From assembly GCA_048594975.1 (NCBI GenBank), contig JBMDXQ010000101.1, positions 62,001-126,000 of the forward strand: a DNA stretch of 64,000 bases, written 5' to 3'. Origin of the DNA: JBMDXB01 sp048594975. GTDB lineage: Bacteria; Acidobacteriota; Vicinamibacteria; Vicinamibacterales; 2-12-FULL-66-21. The notes under the pieces were generated by a model that searched no databases, was not told the DNA's origin, and saw only the letters and a list, made by a program, of their open reading frames with translations. A program made the position numbers and the translations under genes. Shown here in pieces: positions 28,605 through 39,691 of the stretch. Every line of letters starts with the position of its first letter. Positions within the stretch are counted from its first letter, which is position 1.

Positions 28605-28663
28605 GTAAATCGCGGGCGCGGCTCCCTGGACAGCTGCATCGCGGCTGATGGAAGGAGGAGATC

Positions 28664-29218
28664 ATGCAGGACCCGCAGTCGAAGGTGCTCGCGGCGCTGT
28701 ATCACAACCGGCGCGACGAAGCGCGCCAGCTCGCCGAAGGCGCGGCGTTGACCATCTGGGAAGCGGCGGCGCTGGGGCGGGACGAGCGCGTCGCCCGGCT
28801 GCTCGACGAGGAACCCTCGCTCGCCGGTGCGTGGTCGCCCGACGGGTACCCGCCGGTCGGGCTGGCGGCGTTCTTCGCCGGGGCGCCCACGGTGCGGCTG
28901 CTGCTCGATCGCGGCGCGGACATGGCCGCGGCGGCACGCAACCCGATGAAGGTCCAGCCATTGCACGCCGCCGTGGCCGCCCGCAACGCCGAGACCGTCG
29001 CGCTGCTGCTGGAGCGCGGCGCCGACGTCAACGCGCGGCAGCAGGCGGGTTACACGCCGCTCATGGGTGCGGCGGCCGGCGGCCGCGAGGACCTCGTGGA
29101 GCTGCTCCTGAGCCACGGCGCCGACCCCTCGCTCCGCGGCGATGACGGCAAGAGCGCCGCCGACATCGCACGCGAGCACGGCCACGAGGCGCTGGCACGC
29201 CGCCTCGGTGCGGCGTGA
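28664..29218 (+). CDS. Ankyrin-repeat protein
   Basis: 184 residues, with a strong ribosome binding site (GGAAGGAGGAG) before the ATG. Four to five ankyrin units are visible: LTIWEAAALGRDERVARLLDEEPSLA, PPVGLAAFFAGAPTVRLLLDRGADM, QPLHAAVAARNAETVALLLERGADVN and TPLMGAAAGGREDLVELLLSHGADPS, plus a partial end repeat. There is no signal peptide, so it is cytoplasmic. Ankyrin proteins bind other proteins; the partner is unknown. It is divergent from a MarR regulator. Confidence 0.9.
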   Translation: MQDPQSKVLAALYHNRRDEARQLAEGAALTIWEAAALGRDERVARLLDEEPSLAGAWSPDGYPPVGLAAFFAGAPTVRLLLDRGADMAAAARNPMKVQPLHAAVAARNAETVALLLERGADVNARQQAGYTPLMGAAAGGREDLVELLLSHGADPSLRGDDGKSAADIAREHGHEALARRLGAA

Positions 29219-29351
29219 GCCTGTGCGGTCACGGGATGCCGGTGGCCGGAAATGGACGGATCGGTGGCCGGTCCGAGGTCGATCGCCGGACTTCGACGCG
29301 GCCGGCACTCGCTCCGTCGCCTGGCACGAATCTGGATCGCCGCCAGCCACC

Positions 29352-31775
29352 ATGGTCACCTTGATCGACGACCTGCGATTCGCTCTCCGTTCGTATCTGA
29401 AGACGCCGGCGTTCACGCTGGTGGCGGTGCTCACGATCGCGCTCGGCACCGGGGTCAACGCGACCGTCTTCACGTTCGTCAGCGCGCTGCTGTTCCGGCC
29501 GGCGCCGGTTCCCGACCCCGATTCGCTGGTATCCGTTTTCACGAGCGACTTCAGCAGCGGTCCGTACGGCGACACGTCGTATCCCGACTTCCGCTCGCTG
29601 CAGGTCGACGCGACGGCGTTCGAGGCGCTCGCGGCGTACGACGGCGGCCAGAGCACGCTGCTTCAGGCCCGGGAATCGGTCGAGCGCATCAGGCGAAGCG
29701 CGGTATCCGCCGAGTTCTTTCAGGTGTTGCGCGTCGCGCCGCTGGCGGGGCGGCTCCTTGGAGCGGCCGATTTCGCCGGCTCGGCGGCACCGGTCGTCGT
29801 CATCAGCGAAGCGCTCTGGCGCCGCGCGCTGGCCGCCAGTCCCGACGCCCTCAGCCGGCACCTCTCGATTGGGGGGCGCCCGCATGCCGTGGTGGGTGTG
29901 CTGCCTAGCGGCTTCGTCCTCGACCTCGGTGCCCGCGTCGACGCGTGGGTTCCTTTCGGGTCCGACATCACCGGCGCGCGCCGCGGGGACAGGAATCTGT
30001 CCGTGGTGGGCCGCCTCCGACACGACCGGACGATCGCCGAGGCGCAGGCGGAGGTCACGACCATCGCGGCGCGGTTGGCGCACGAATATCCCGAGTCCAA
30101 CCTGGGAACGCTCGACCAGCGCGACCGCCCGCGGCCGATGCGGGTGCTGCGGCACACGCGGGTGCCGCCGCCCTTCCGCGGCGACGTCGCGATGCTCGGC
30201 GGCGTCATGATGGCGGGCGTCGCGCTCGTGCTGCTCATCGCCTGCGCCAACGTCGCGAATCTGCTGCTGTCCCGCGCCGCCGGCCGGGTGCGCGAGATGG
30301 CGGTGCGGCGCGCGCTCGGCGCCGGCGGCGGGCGCATTATCGGCCAGTTGCTGACGGAAAGCGTGGTGCTCGGGCTGTGCGGCGGCGCGCTCGGCATGTT
30401 GTTCGCGCTGTGGACGGCCGACGCCCTGCCGTCGTTCTTTCCGGCCGAGCAGGCGGCGATGCTCGACGCCCGCGTCGACGCCACCACCCTGGGCTACACG
30501 ATCGCGCTCTCGCTCGCAAGCAGCGTGCTCTTTGGCATGGCGCCCGCCGTGCAGTGCGTGCGGGCGCCGCTGGGCGACGCGGTCCGGACCGCACGGACGC
30601 CGACACCGGGAACGGCGTCCATGCGGATACGCGCGCTGCTCGTCGTCGCGCAAGTGGCGCTGGCGACGGTCCTGCTCGTCTCCGCCGGCCTGCTCGGCCG
30701 CAGCCTGCTCAACGCGCTGCGCGCCGACCTCGGGTTCGCGACCCGGAACGCGGTCGTCCTCTCGGTCGAGCAGCCGCTCGATCGCCCGGTCCCGGAGGGG
30801 CTTGCCTATTACCAGGCCCTGCTCGACCGGGTCGGAGGGCTGGCGGGGGTCGATTCGGTGAGCCTCGCGCGCAACATCCCGCTGTTCGGGACCGGACGAC
30901 GCGGGTTCCGGCCCGACGGATACGAGTTCAAGCCGGGGGAGGCGAGGGAGTTTCACATCAACGTCGTCTCGCCGTCGTTCTTCGAGACGATGGGTATCCC
31001 GGTCCTGGCAGGACGCGCGTTCGACGGCCGGGACGTTCCCGGGGGCATGCCGACGGCGATGGTAAACGACATCTTCGCGGCACGGTACTTCCGCGGCGAC
31101 GCCGTGGGCCGCCGGATCACGGATTCCCGCGGAACCGAGCTGGCGATCGTCGGCGTGGCCCGCACGACCAAACACCTTACCGTGCGGGAACAACCGGTAC
31201 CGCTGGTGTACTACCCCCAGGCGCAGGAGTACGCACGTCAGGCGACGCTGATCGCCCGTACGAGCGGTCGCGCCGCGTCGATGCTGGATGCCGTCCGACG
31301 CGCGGCGACCGGCACCGATCGGGAGGTCGCCGTGTTTCAGGTGGACACGCTCGAGGGGCGGATCGCCGAGGCGCTCTCGAGCGATCGGCTCGCGGCGGCG
31401 CTCCTCGCCGCCTGTGGCGCACTGGCGCTCGTGCTCGCCACGGTCGGCGTCTATGCAGTCATGGCATTCGCCATCGCCCGGCGCGCGCGCGAGCTCGGCG
31501 TCCGCGTCGCGCTCGGCGCGCGCCCGTCGCAGATCCTGTCGCTCGTCGTCGGCGCGGGCGCCCGCGTCACGGCACTCGGGATCGGCCTCGGCCTCGCGGC
31601 TGCTCTCGCCGCGACACGCGCCCTCGCCTCGCTGCTCTATGGCGTGGCAGCCTCCGATGTCGCAACCTTCGCGGCCGTCGCGGCGGTGCTGACGGCGGTC
31701 ATCGCCGTCGCCACCCTGCTCCCGGCGCGGCGGGCGCTGCGCGTCGATCCGATCGTGGTCTTACGGGACGAGTGA
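29352..31775 (+). CDS. FtsX/MacB-type permease, acidobacterial orphan permease (ADOP) family
   Basis: 807 residues from ATG 29352 (MVTLIDDLRFALRSYLKTPAF). Layout is that of two fused MacB/FtsX units: an N-terminal helix (ALGTGVNATVFTFVSALLF), a periplasmic MacB_PCD domain, three helices containing ANVANLLLSRAAGRVREMAVRRALGAG, then a second helix, second PCD domain and final three-helix FtsX block ending VDPIVVLRDE. No ABC ATPase gene lies beside it, hence 'orphan'. Such permeases are heavily amplified in Acidobacteriota. Transported substrate and ATPase partner are unknown. Confidence 0.93.
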   Translation: MVTLIDDLRFALRSYLKTPAFTLVAVLTIALGTGVNATVFTFVSALLFRPAPVPDPDSLVSVFTSDFSSGPYGDTSYPDFRSLQVDATAFEALAAYDGGQSTLLQARESVERIRRSAVSAEFFQVLRVAPLAGRLLGAADFAGSAAPVVVISEALWRRALAASPDALSRHLSIGGRPHAVVGVLPSGFVLDLGARVDAWVPFGSDITGARRGDRNLSVVGRLRHDRTIAEAQAEVTTIAARLAHEYPESNLGTLDQRDRPRPMRVLRHTRVPPPFRGDVAMLGGVMMAGVALVLLIACANVANLLLSRAAGRVREMAVRRALGAGGGRIIGQLLTESVVLGLCGGALGMLFALWTADALPSFFPAEQAAMLDARVDATTLGYTIALSLASSVLFGMAPAVQCVRAPLGDAVRTARTPTPGTASMRIRALLVVAQVALATVLLVSAGLLGRSLLNALRADLGFATRNAVVLSVEQPLDRPVPEGLAYYQALLDRVGGLAGVDSVSLARNIPLFGTGRRGFRPDGYEFKPGEAREFHINVVSPSFFETMGIPVLAGRAFDGRDVPGGMPTAMVNDIFAARYFRGDAVGRRITDSRGTELAIVGVARTTKHLTVREQPVPLVYYPQAQEYARQATLIARTSGRAASMLDAVRRAATGTDREVAVFQVDTLEGRIAEALSSDRLAAALLAACGALALVLATVGVYAVMAFAIARRARELGVRVALGARPSQILSLVVGAGARVTALGIGLGLAAALAATRALASLLYGVAASDVATFAAVAAVLTAVIAVATLLPARRALRVDPIVVLRDE

Positions 31776-31783
31776 GCGGCAGG

Positions 31784-32950
31784 TCAGCCCAGCTTCCGCA
31801 GGATGAAGCACTTCAGGTAGAAGGTCTCCGGCACCGTCATCAGCACGGGGTGGTCGCGACCCTGCATCCGCTTCTCCACCACCGCCACGTCGGCGCGCGC
31901 GTCAGCCGCCGCCGAAGCGATCGCGTCGGCGAAGGCCGCCTCGCCGACGTTGTACGAGCAGCTGCAGGTGACGAGGAAGCCGCCCGGCGAGAGCAGCTTC
32001 AGCGCGCGCAGGTTGATCTCCTTGTAACCGGCGAGCGCCCTGCGCGCCGCCGCCTTGCTCTTGGCGAACGCCGGTGGGTCGAGCACGATGGTGTCGAAAC
32101 GCTCCCCCCGGCGCTCGAGCTCGCGCAGCTCGTCGAAGACGTTCATCGCGCGCGCCTGCACGTTGCGCAGGCCGTTGCGCTCGGCGTTCAGCCGGATGCG
32201 CGCCACCGCGTCGTCGGAGATGTCGATGGCCAGCACCTCGTCGCATCGCGACGCGAGCGCCAGCGCGAACCCGCCGTGGTAACTGAACGCGTCGAGGAGG
32301 CGGCCGCCGGCGTAGCGCGCCGCCGCCACCCGGTTCTCGCGCTGGTCCAGGAAGAGGCCGGTCTTCTGTCCGCGGTACGGGTCCACCGCATGGGTGACGT
32401 GGCCCTCGCGCACCTCGATCATCTCCGGCACGGATCCGTGCAGCACCTCGACACGCTGCTCGAGCCCCTCGAGCAGCCGCACGCGCGGGTCGTTGCGCGC
32501 CAGCACGCCGGTCGCGCCGGTCAGCTCCACCAGCAGCGCCGTCAGCTCGGGGAGCCGCCGATCGATCCCTTGCGACAGCGCCTGGACCACCAGCCAGGAA
32601 TCGTACCGATCCACGATGAGCGAGGGCAGCCGGTCCGCCTCGCCGTGCACGAGCCGGCAGGCGGTCGCGTCGATCTCCAGGGTGTCGCGAAAACGGATTG
32701 CGTCCTGCAGCCGCGCGCGCCAGAACCGGGCATCGATCGGCTCGTCGGACCTGGTGAGCTGGCGGATCGCAATTTCCGATCGGTCGCTGTAGAGCGCGTA
32801 GCCGAGGCAATGGCCGCGCGGGCCGAGCAGCCGCACGAGGTCGCCGCCAGCGGCGTGAACCTCGGCGACGTCGGACCTGTACACCCACGGGTGGCCGCTG
32901 CGGAGACGCTCTTCGCCGCGGCGGCTGAGGGAGACGACCGGATCCTGCAT
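31784..32950 (-). CDS. rlmI: 23S rRNA (cytosine-C5) methyltransferase RlmI type
   Basis: 388 residues from ATG 32950. An N-terminal PUA domain (SRRGEERLRSGHPWVYRSDV) is followed by a linker (YRGQKTGLFLDQRENR) and a Rossmann SAM-binding domain: LLDAFSYHGGFALALA, VLAIDISDDAVARIRLNAERNG and LDPPAFAKSK. CSCSYNV matches the catalytic-Cys region of m5C methyltransferases. E. coli RlmI methylates C1962. It is divergent from rpiB with 64 bp between starts. Confidence 0.92.
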   Translation of the reverse strand: MQDPVVSLSRRGEERLRSGHPWVYRSDVAEVHAAGGDLVRLLGPRGHCLGYALYSDRSEIAIRQLTRSDEPIDARFWRARLQDAIRFRDTLEIDATACRLVHGEADRLPSLIVDRYDSWLVVQALSQGIDRRLPELTALLVELTGATGVLARNDPRVRLLEGLEQRVEVLHGSVPEMIEVREGHVTHAVDPYRGQKTGLFLDQRENRVAAARYAGGRLLDAFSYHGGFALALASRCDEVLAIDISDDAVARIRLNAERNGLRNVQARAMNVFDELRELERRGERFDTIVLDPPAFAKSKAAARRALAGYKEINLRALKLLSPGGFLVTCSCSYNVGEAAFADAIASAAADARADVAVVEKRMQGRDHPVLMTVPETFYLKCFILRKLG

Positions 32951-32999
32951 GGCACGCGCCGGCGTGTCGGGACGTCTGGCCGCGGACCCGCCGAGCACC

Positions 33000-33005
33000 T
33001 ATAAT
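33000..33005 (+). promoter_or_regulatory. -10 box 9 nt upstream of the rpiB start
   Basis: TATAAT followed after nine bases by the rpiB ATG (33015). A transcript from it would have a leader of only two or three nucleotides and no Shine-Dalgarno. Confidence 0.55.
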
Positions 33006-33014
33006 CGCCATTCT

Positions 33015-33469
33015 ATGCGCATCGCGATCGGCGCCGATCACGCCGGCTTCGCCCTGAAGCAGCACCTCGTGTCCACGCTGCGCCGGCTCGGCCACGACGT
33101 CGACGACCGCGGCACGCACAGCGCCGAGCCGGTGGATTACCCGGCGATCTGCGCCGAGGTCGCCCGCCTCGTCGTCGGCGGCTTGGCCGATCGCGGCATC
33201 GTCGTCGGGGGCAGCGGCCAGGGCGAGCAGATGGCGGCGAACAAGGTCCCCGGCGTGCGCGCCGCGCTCTGCAACGACCTGCATAGCGCGCGCCTCTCGC
33301 GGGCGCACAACGACGCCAACGTGCTCGCCATGGGCGGTCGCATCGTGGCGTTCGGACTGGCCGACGAGATCCTCGCGCTGTGGCTGGCAACGGCGTTCGA
33401 GGGCGGGCGGCACCAGCGGCGCGTCGACCAGATCGGCGAGATCGAACGCCAGCAGCAGGAACAGCAACG

Positions 33470-33473
<4 letters not shown>
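33015..33473 (+). CDS. rpiB: Ribose-5-phosphate isomerase B
   Basis: 152 residues, LacAB/RpiB family. The N-terminus MRIAIGADHAGFALKQ carries the Asp-His pair of the active site. GIVVGGSGQGEQMAANKVPGVRAALCND is the phosphate/anomer loop; where many RpiB have the catalytic Cys in GTGIG, this one has GSGQG, as in actinobacterial-type enzymes that use an acidic residue. It interconverts ribulose-5-P and ribose-5-P. Its stop overlaps the glyA start (ATGA), a frequent rpiB-glyA pairing. Confidence 0.93.
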
Positions 33474-34747
<1,274 letters not shown>

Positions 34748-36752
34748 GCGCCGCGGTCGCGGCCGCGTTCGCGCCCCAGGGCACGCTGGCACGTGCGCTC
34801 GAGGGCTTCGAGGCGCGGCCCGGCCAGGTGGAAATGGCCGAAGCCGTTGCGGCGGTGATCGCCGACGGCGGCGTCCTGCTCGCCGAGGCGGGCACCGGCA
34901 CCGGCAAAACGCTCGCGTACCTCATCCCCGCCATCTACAGCCGTCAGCGCGTTCTCGTCTCGACGGGGACGAAGAACCTGCAGGAGCAGATTTTTTACAA
35001 GGACCTGCCGGTGCTGCGCGAGTCGCTGCGCCTGCCCTTCAAGGCGACCTACATGAAGGGCCGCGGCAACTACCTGTGCCTTCACCGGTTCGAGGCGCTG
35101 CGCGATCGCGCGCCCGCGGAGCATGCCTGGGCGCTGCGCGCCATCGACGCGTGGGCCCGCGAAACCGAGACCGGGGACCGCGCCGAGCTCGAGGATCTGC
35201 CCGACGATCTGCCGATCTGGAACGACATCGCGGCGACCGCCGAGAACTGCCTCGGGGCGGAGTGTCCGCAGTACAGCGATTGCTTCGTCACGCGCATGCG
35301 CCAGCGCGCCGCCGAGTCGGATCTCGTGATCGTCAACCATCACCTGCTGTGCGCGGACGCGGCGGTCCGCCAGAGCACGTTCGGCGAGGTCATTCCGGAC
35401 TGCCGCTACGCCGTGGTGGACGAGGCGCACCAGCTCGAGGACGTGGCGACGCAGTACTTCGGGATCTCGGTCAGCAGCTACCGCATCGAGGACCTGGGAC
35501 GCGACGCGGAGCGCGCCCTCGCCGCCAACCTCGTCGCCGATGGCGATCGCGCGGCGCAGCTGGCGAGCGACGTAGGGCGGATGCGCGAGCGCGCGCGCGA
35601 CCTGTTCGGCGCGCTGCACGGGCTGCGGCTCGACTCCGGCGTGGCGGGAGCCGACAGCCGCGTGCGCATCGGGCCGGCGCAGACGCTGCGGGTCGCCGAG
35701 GAGGGCGCCGCACTCGTCGACGCGCTGGCGGCCTTCGAGGCCGACGTGGCGCTCGCCCGCGACGTGCCGGAGGACGTCGTGGCGCTGGCCGGCCGGGCAG
35801 CCACGATCCGCGACGAGCTGCGGCTCCTGCTGCGCGCTGACGACCCGGCCTACGTGTATTACCTGGAGGTCCGCGGGCGGGGCGTGTTCCTGCGCGCCTC
35901 GCCGGTGGACGTGTCGAACATCGTCCGCGAACTGCTCCTGGACCGGATGCGCGCGACCGTCCTCACCTCGGCGACGCTCACTGTCGACCAGTCGTTCGCC
36001 TACCTCAAGTCGCGGCTCGGGATCGGCCGGGCGCGGGAGCTGCGGCTCGCCTCCGAGTTCGACTACACGCGGCAGGCGATTCTCTACCTGCCGACAGGCG
36101 TCCCGGACCCGCGTTCCCCACGCTTCGCCGCGGCGGCGGCCCGGCAGGTCATCGAGATCCTGAAGCGCACGCGCGGACGGGCGTTCGTGCTGTTCACGAG
36201 CTACGCGAACCTGCGGGACGTCCACGCCATCGCCGCACGGGAGCTGGCTTACCCGATCCTCGTGCAGGGGACGGCCCCGCGCTCGGCGCTGCTGCGCGCC
36301 TTCAAGGCGACGCCGAACGCGGTGCTCCTGGCCACGTCGAGCTTCTGGCAGGGGGTCGACGTCGTCGGCGAGGCGCTGAGCTGCGTGATCATCGACAAGC
36401 TGCCGTTCGCCTCGCCGGGAGATCCGATTACCGGCGCGCGCATCGAAGCTATCAATGCCCGCGGCGGGTCGGCGTTCGGCGACTACCAGGTCCCGCTGGC
36501 AATCCTGACGCTCCTGCAGGGGCTCGGCCGCCTGCTGCGCCACCGCCAGGACCGCGGCGTGCTGGCCGTACTCGACCCGCGACTGCGGACGATGCCCTAC
36601 GGACGGCGCTTTCTCGCCTCGTTGCCGGCGGCGCCGGTAACGGACCGGCTCGAGGACCTCGAGGCGTTCTTCGACGCGGAGCAGGCGGGGAATAGCGCGT
36701 GAGCTGACGTGCTATCATCGCCGCGTTCCGATCGACCTGCGTATGCCGCCTG

Positions 36753-37700
36753 ATGTGGGATTTGGCTGAAAACACGGTACAAGCGAAGACGGCCGCGCGG
36801 CCGTTCCTGAAGTGGGCTGGCGGGAAGCGCCAGCTCCTCCCCGTCCTGCGAGAGTTCTACCCTTCAGCGTTCGACCGGTACTTCGAACCATTCCTGGGCA
36901 GTGGAGCCGTCTTTTTCGATCTTTACAGTCGCGGGCTGCTTCGCAATCGCGAAAGCGTTCTACTCGACAGCAACGCGGACCTGATAGGGTGTTATTCAGC
37001 AGTCCGCGACCACGCCGACGCCGTCATTCGGGACCTGAAGGAGCTCGCGAGAGAGCACGCGCGCGGAGGCGAGGAATTCTTCTACGAGGTTCGCGACCGG
37101 GAGTTCAACCCCAGGCGCGACAGCCTCGTGAACGCCGGTCGGCTGGGCGCGGAGTATCCGCCTCGGCTCGCGGCAATGCTCATCTACCTCAATCGGACGG
37201 GGTTCAACGGGCTGTTCCGGTTGAACGCCTCCGGCCGGTTCAACGTTCCGGCGGGACGGTATGTGAACCCGCAGATCTGCGATGCGGAGAACCTCCGCCG
37301 TGCTGCCAGCGCCCTCACCGGCAGGGTGGAGCTGCGGCACGGCTCGTTTGAAGAAGTCCGGCGGTTGGCAACGCGCGGCGATTTCCTTTATTTCGATCCT
37401 CCCTACGCCCCCGTCAGCCGCACGGCGCGATTCACGTCGTACACGTCTGCGCAGTTCGGTGTCGAGGAGCAGCAGCTTCTGTATCAGTTGGTCTCACACC
37501 TGGCCGGATCGGGATGCTTCGTCGTGGTGAGCAATTCGACAGCCCCCGAGATCGTCGAGATGTACGAGAGCCCTTCCACCAGAGCGGCCGGCCTGATCGC
37601 CCATCGCGTCAAGGCAAAGCGGGCCATCAACTCGAAAGCGGAGGCGCGGGGCGACGTCGCCGAGTACGTGCTCGCGAACACCGGCCACGGCTCCCGATAG
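36753..37700 (+). CDS. DNA adenine N6-methyltransferase, Dam (D12) family
   Basis: 315 residues. FLKWAGGKRQ (18-27) is the SAM-binding motif with the hallmark WAGGK, NRTGFNGLFR follows at about 147-156, and the catalytic DPPY lies at 215-218. This arrangement is that of Dam and DpnM enzymes, which usually modify GATC. Its codon use looks somewhat less GC-biased than the neighbours, and it sits alone between the DinG helicase and a TPR protein, so horizontal acquisition is plausible. No matching endonuclease is seen; only a 53-codon frame follows. Confidence 0.93.
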   Translation: MWDLAENTVQAKTAARPFLKWAGGKRQLLPVLREFYPSAFDRYFEPFLGSGAVFFDLYSRGLLRNRESVLLDSNADLIGCYSAVRDHADAVIRDLKELAREHARGGEEFFYEVRDREFNPRRDSLVNAGRLGAEYPPRLAAMLIYLNRTGFNGLFRLNASGRFNVPAGRYVNPQICDAENLRRAASALTGRVELRHGSFEEVRRLATRGDFLYFDPPYAPVSRTARFTSYTSAQFGVEEQQLLYQLVSHLAGSGCFVVVSNSTAPEIVEMYESPSTRAAGLIAHRVKAKRAINSKAEARGDVAEYVLANTGHGSR

Positions 37701-37703
37701 AGG

Positions 37704-37865
37704 ATGGCTGGAAAGGGAACTGCGGTCGTCAATGGGACTCACGGCCAATCCCGGGCCTCGTCGTCTTTGCAGGAGGCGGCATTTCCGAGAACCTCCGCTC
37801 GTACCTGTGTTCGGATCGGCAAGGCCGCGGCCTTTCATGAGCTCGAGCCGTGGCTCCGCTTGTAG
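37704..37865 (+). CDS. Short unidentified ORF directly after the Dam gene
   Basis: Begins three bases after the Dam stop codon and encodes 53 residues (MAGKGTAVVNGTHGQSR... ending HELEPWLRL). An AGAGG lies too close to the ATG to be ideal. No domain is recognisable. It could be a real small partner, the stump of a lost restriction gene, or chance. The rest of the 288-bp gap (37866-37988) holds a weak TAATAC -10-like box (37954-37959) and a GGAGG site for the next gene. Confidence 0.25.
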   Translation: MAGKGTAVVNGTHGQSRASSSLQEAAFPRTSARTCVRIGKAAAFHELEPWLRL

Positions 37866-37988
37866 CTCGGTCCCGGCGACGCCTGGTTCCCTCCACGCCC
37901 GGTGGGCCGTGTCCTCCCGTAAACTCGTGTAAACTAAGGACTACGTTCGGCCGTAATACATACAGTTCCTCACAGCACGGAGGTTCCG

Positions 37989-38966
37989 ATGACGGGCACA
38001 CGCATCAGGCGATCCCTGACGATCTGCGCGATGGTGCTCGCTCTCGCGGCGTTCGCCACGCCTGCTTTCGCCCAGGCTCAGATCAAGGGCAAAGTAGTCG
38101 ATGCGGAGAACAAGCCTGTCGAGGGCGCGAAAATCACGATGCAGCAGAACGGCTGCCAGAACCGCAAGTACGAGGTGAAGACGAACCGCAACGGGGAGTA
38201 CATCCAGATCGGCGTCTCCTCCTGCCAATACACCGTGGTGGCGGAAAAGGACAAGCTCTCGCAGAGCTTCAACATCCCGGTGGCGCTCGGCGACGCCAAG
38301 GAAGTCAACTTCGTGCTGAAGCCGGGCAGCGCCGCCCCGATGACCAAGGAGGAGGCCGAGAAGCGCATCGCCGGCATCAAGGCGAAGTTCGCGCAGGCGG
38401 CGACCCTGGGCAACGAGGGCAAGTTCGACGAGGCGATCGCGCTGTACAACGAGGTGCTGGCGGACGTGCCGCAGTGCCAGGAGTGCTACCTGAACATCGG
38501 CGCCATCAACGCACGCCGGAAGGACTGGGCGGGCGCGGAAGCGGCCTACAAGAAGGCGATCGAGGTGAAGTCGGATTCGCCCGAGCCGTACAACGGCCTG
38601 GCCAACGTCTACAACGCGCAGCAGAAGTTCAAGGAGGCGGCGGAGATGAGCGCCGAGGCGGGCAAGCGCATCGCGGCGACGCCCGGCGCGACCGGCGGCG
38701 CGAGCGCCAACATCCTCTACAATCAGGGCGCGATTGCCTGGAACGCCAACGACTTCAATAAGGCGAAGGAGCACTTCGAGGCGGCGATCAAGGCGGATCC
38801 GAACCACGCCGAGTCGCACTTCATGCTCGGCAAGGTGCTCATCAACCTCGGGAAGCTGGCGGAGGCGGCCGGCGAGTTCGAGACGTACCTGAAGATTGCG
38901 CCGTCGGGGCCGAACGCCAAGGAGGCGCAGTCGATGTTCGACCAGCTCAAGAGTTTCAGGAAGTAG
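37989..38966 (+). CDS. Secreted carboxypeptidase-regulatory-like / TPR protein
   Basis: 325 residues with a clear signal peptide (MTGTRIRRSLTICAMVLALA, cleavage near AFA-Q). Residues about 31-110 form a beta-sandwich of the carboxypeptidase regulatory-like type (IKGKVVDAENKPVEGAKITM). Residues about 118-325 contain TPR units (GKFDEAIALYNEVLADVPQ, KDWAGAEAAYKKAIEVKSD, NDFNKAKEHFEAAIKADPN, GKLAEAAGEFETYLKIAPS). The pairing is common in acidobacterial periplasmic proteins. It has a good ribosome binding site (CACGGAGG). Function unknown; probably an envelope scaffold. Confidence 0.88.
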   Translation: MTGTRIRRSLTICAMVLALAAFATPAFAQAQIKGKVVDAENKPVEGAKITMQQNGCQNRKYEVKTNRNGEYIQIGVSSCQYTVVAEKDKLSQSFNIPVALGDAKEVNFVLKPGSAAPMTKEEAEKRIAGIKAKFAQAATLGNEGKFDEAIALYNEVLADVPQCQECYLNIGAINARRKDWAGAEAAYKKAIEVKSDSPEPYNGLANVYNAQQKFKEAAEMSAEAGKRIAATPGATGGASANILYNQGAIAWNANDFNKAKEHFEAAIKADPNHAESHFMLGKVLINLGKLAEAAGEFETYLKIAPSGPNAKEAQSMFDQLKSFRK

Positions 38967-38971
38967 CAGCC

Positions 38972-39667
38972 ACGATCGCGGAGAACCTCCACGCCGTCCG
39001 CGCCCGGGTCGCCGCGGCCGCCCGCCGCGCCGGCCGCGACCCGGACGGCGTGACCCTCGTCGCCGTCTCCAAGACTTTCGGCGCCGCGGCCGTGCGGGCT
39101 GCGTGGGCCGCCGGGCAGCGGGACTTCGGCGAGAACAAGGTGCAGGAGGCCCTGCAGAAGATCGCCGAGACGGCCGACATCCCGGCCCGATGGCATCTCA
39201 TCGGCCACCTGCAGTCGAACAAGGTGAAGAGGGCGGCGCGGCCGTTTGCCAGCATCCAGTCGATCGACTCGGTGGAGCTGCTCCAGCGGCTCGACCGCGC
39301 GGCCGCCGAGGAGGGCGCGGCCCCCGAGGTGCTCGTGCAGATCGACCTGGCGGGCGAGGAGACGAAGTTTGGCGCGGCGCCCGACGAGGCCCGCCGTGTC
39401 GCGGAAGCGGCCGCGGCCGCTCAGGCGGTCCGGCTTGCTGGCCTGATGGTGCTGCCGCCCTGGAACGAGGACCAGGAGCGCACGCGTCCGTGGTTCGTGA
39501 AGCTCCGCGAGCTGCGCGACCGCTGGCTGGCCGAAGGCTTCCCCGCGGATATGCTGCGCCACCTGTCCATGGGTATGAGCCTCGACTTCGAAGCCGCCAT
39601 CGAGGAGGGGGCGACCATCGTCCGGGTCGGAACCGCCATCTTCGGCCGGCGTACCGTGAAATCGTAG
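38972..39667 (+). CDS. yggS: YggS/PLPBP pyridoxal-phosphate homeostasis protein
   Basis: Alanine-racemase-fold PLP-binding protein that buffers cellular PLP. The PLP lysine is in LVAVSKTF, followed by DFGENKVQEAL, WHLIGHLQSNKVK and HLSMGMSLDFEAAIEEGATIVRVGTAIFG. The first ATG/GTG/TTG in frame is GTG 39050, but that would remove the conserved leading helix, which is clearly encoded upstream as IAENLHAVRARVAAAARRAGRDP. The only plausible start is ACG 38972, eight bases after AGGAAG. The stop of the TPR gene is at 38964-38966. I therefore place the start at ACG; GTG 39050 is the fallback. Confidence 0.88.
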   Translation, partial: TIAENLHAVRARVAAAARRAGRDPDGVTLVAVSKTFGAAAVRAAWAAGQRDFGENKVQEALQKIAETADIPARWHLIGHLQSNKVKRAARPFASIQSIDSVELLQRLDRAAAEEGAAPEVLVQIDLAGEETKFGAAPDEARRVAEAAAAAQAVRLAGLMVLPPWNEDQERTRPWFVKLRELRDRWLAEGFPADMLRHLSMGMSLDFEAAIEEGATIVRVGTAIFGRRTVKS

Positions 39668-39691
39668 TGAACCGCGAATCAGAGGCCCGAA

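Noticed and set aside
29352..31775. Reading the double-FtsX permease as a MacB exporter.
   Set aside because: There is no ATP-binding domain in the protein or adjacent, and the duplicated permease layout fits the orphan family instead.
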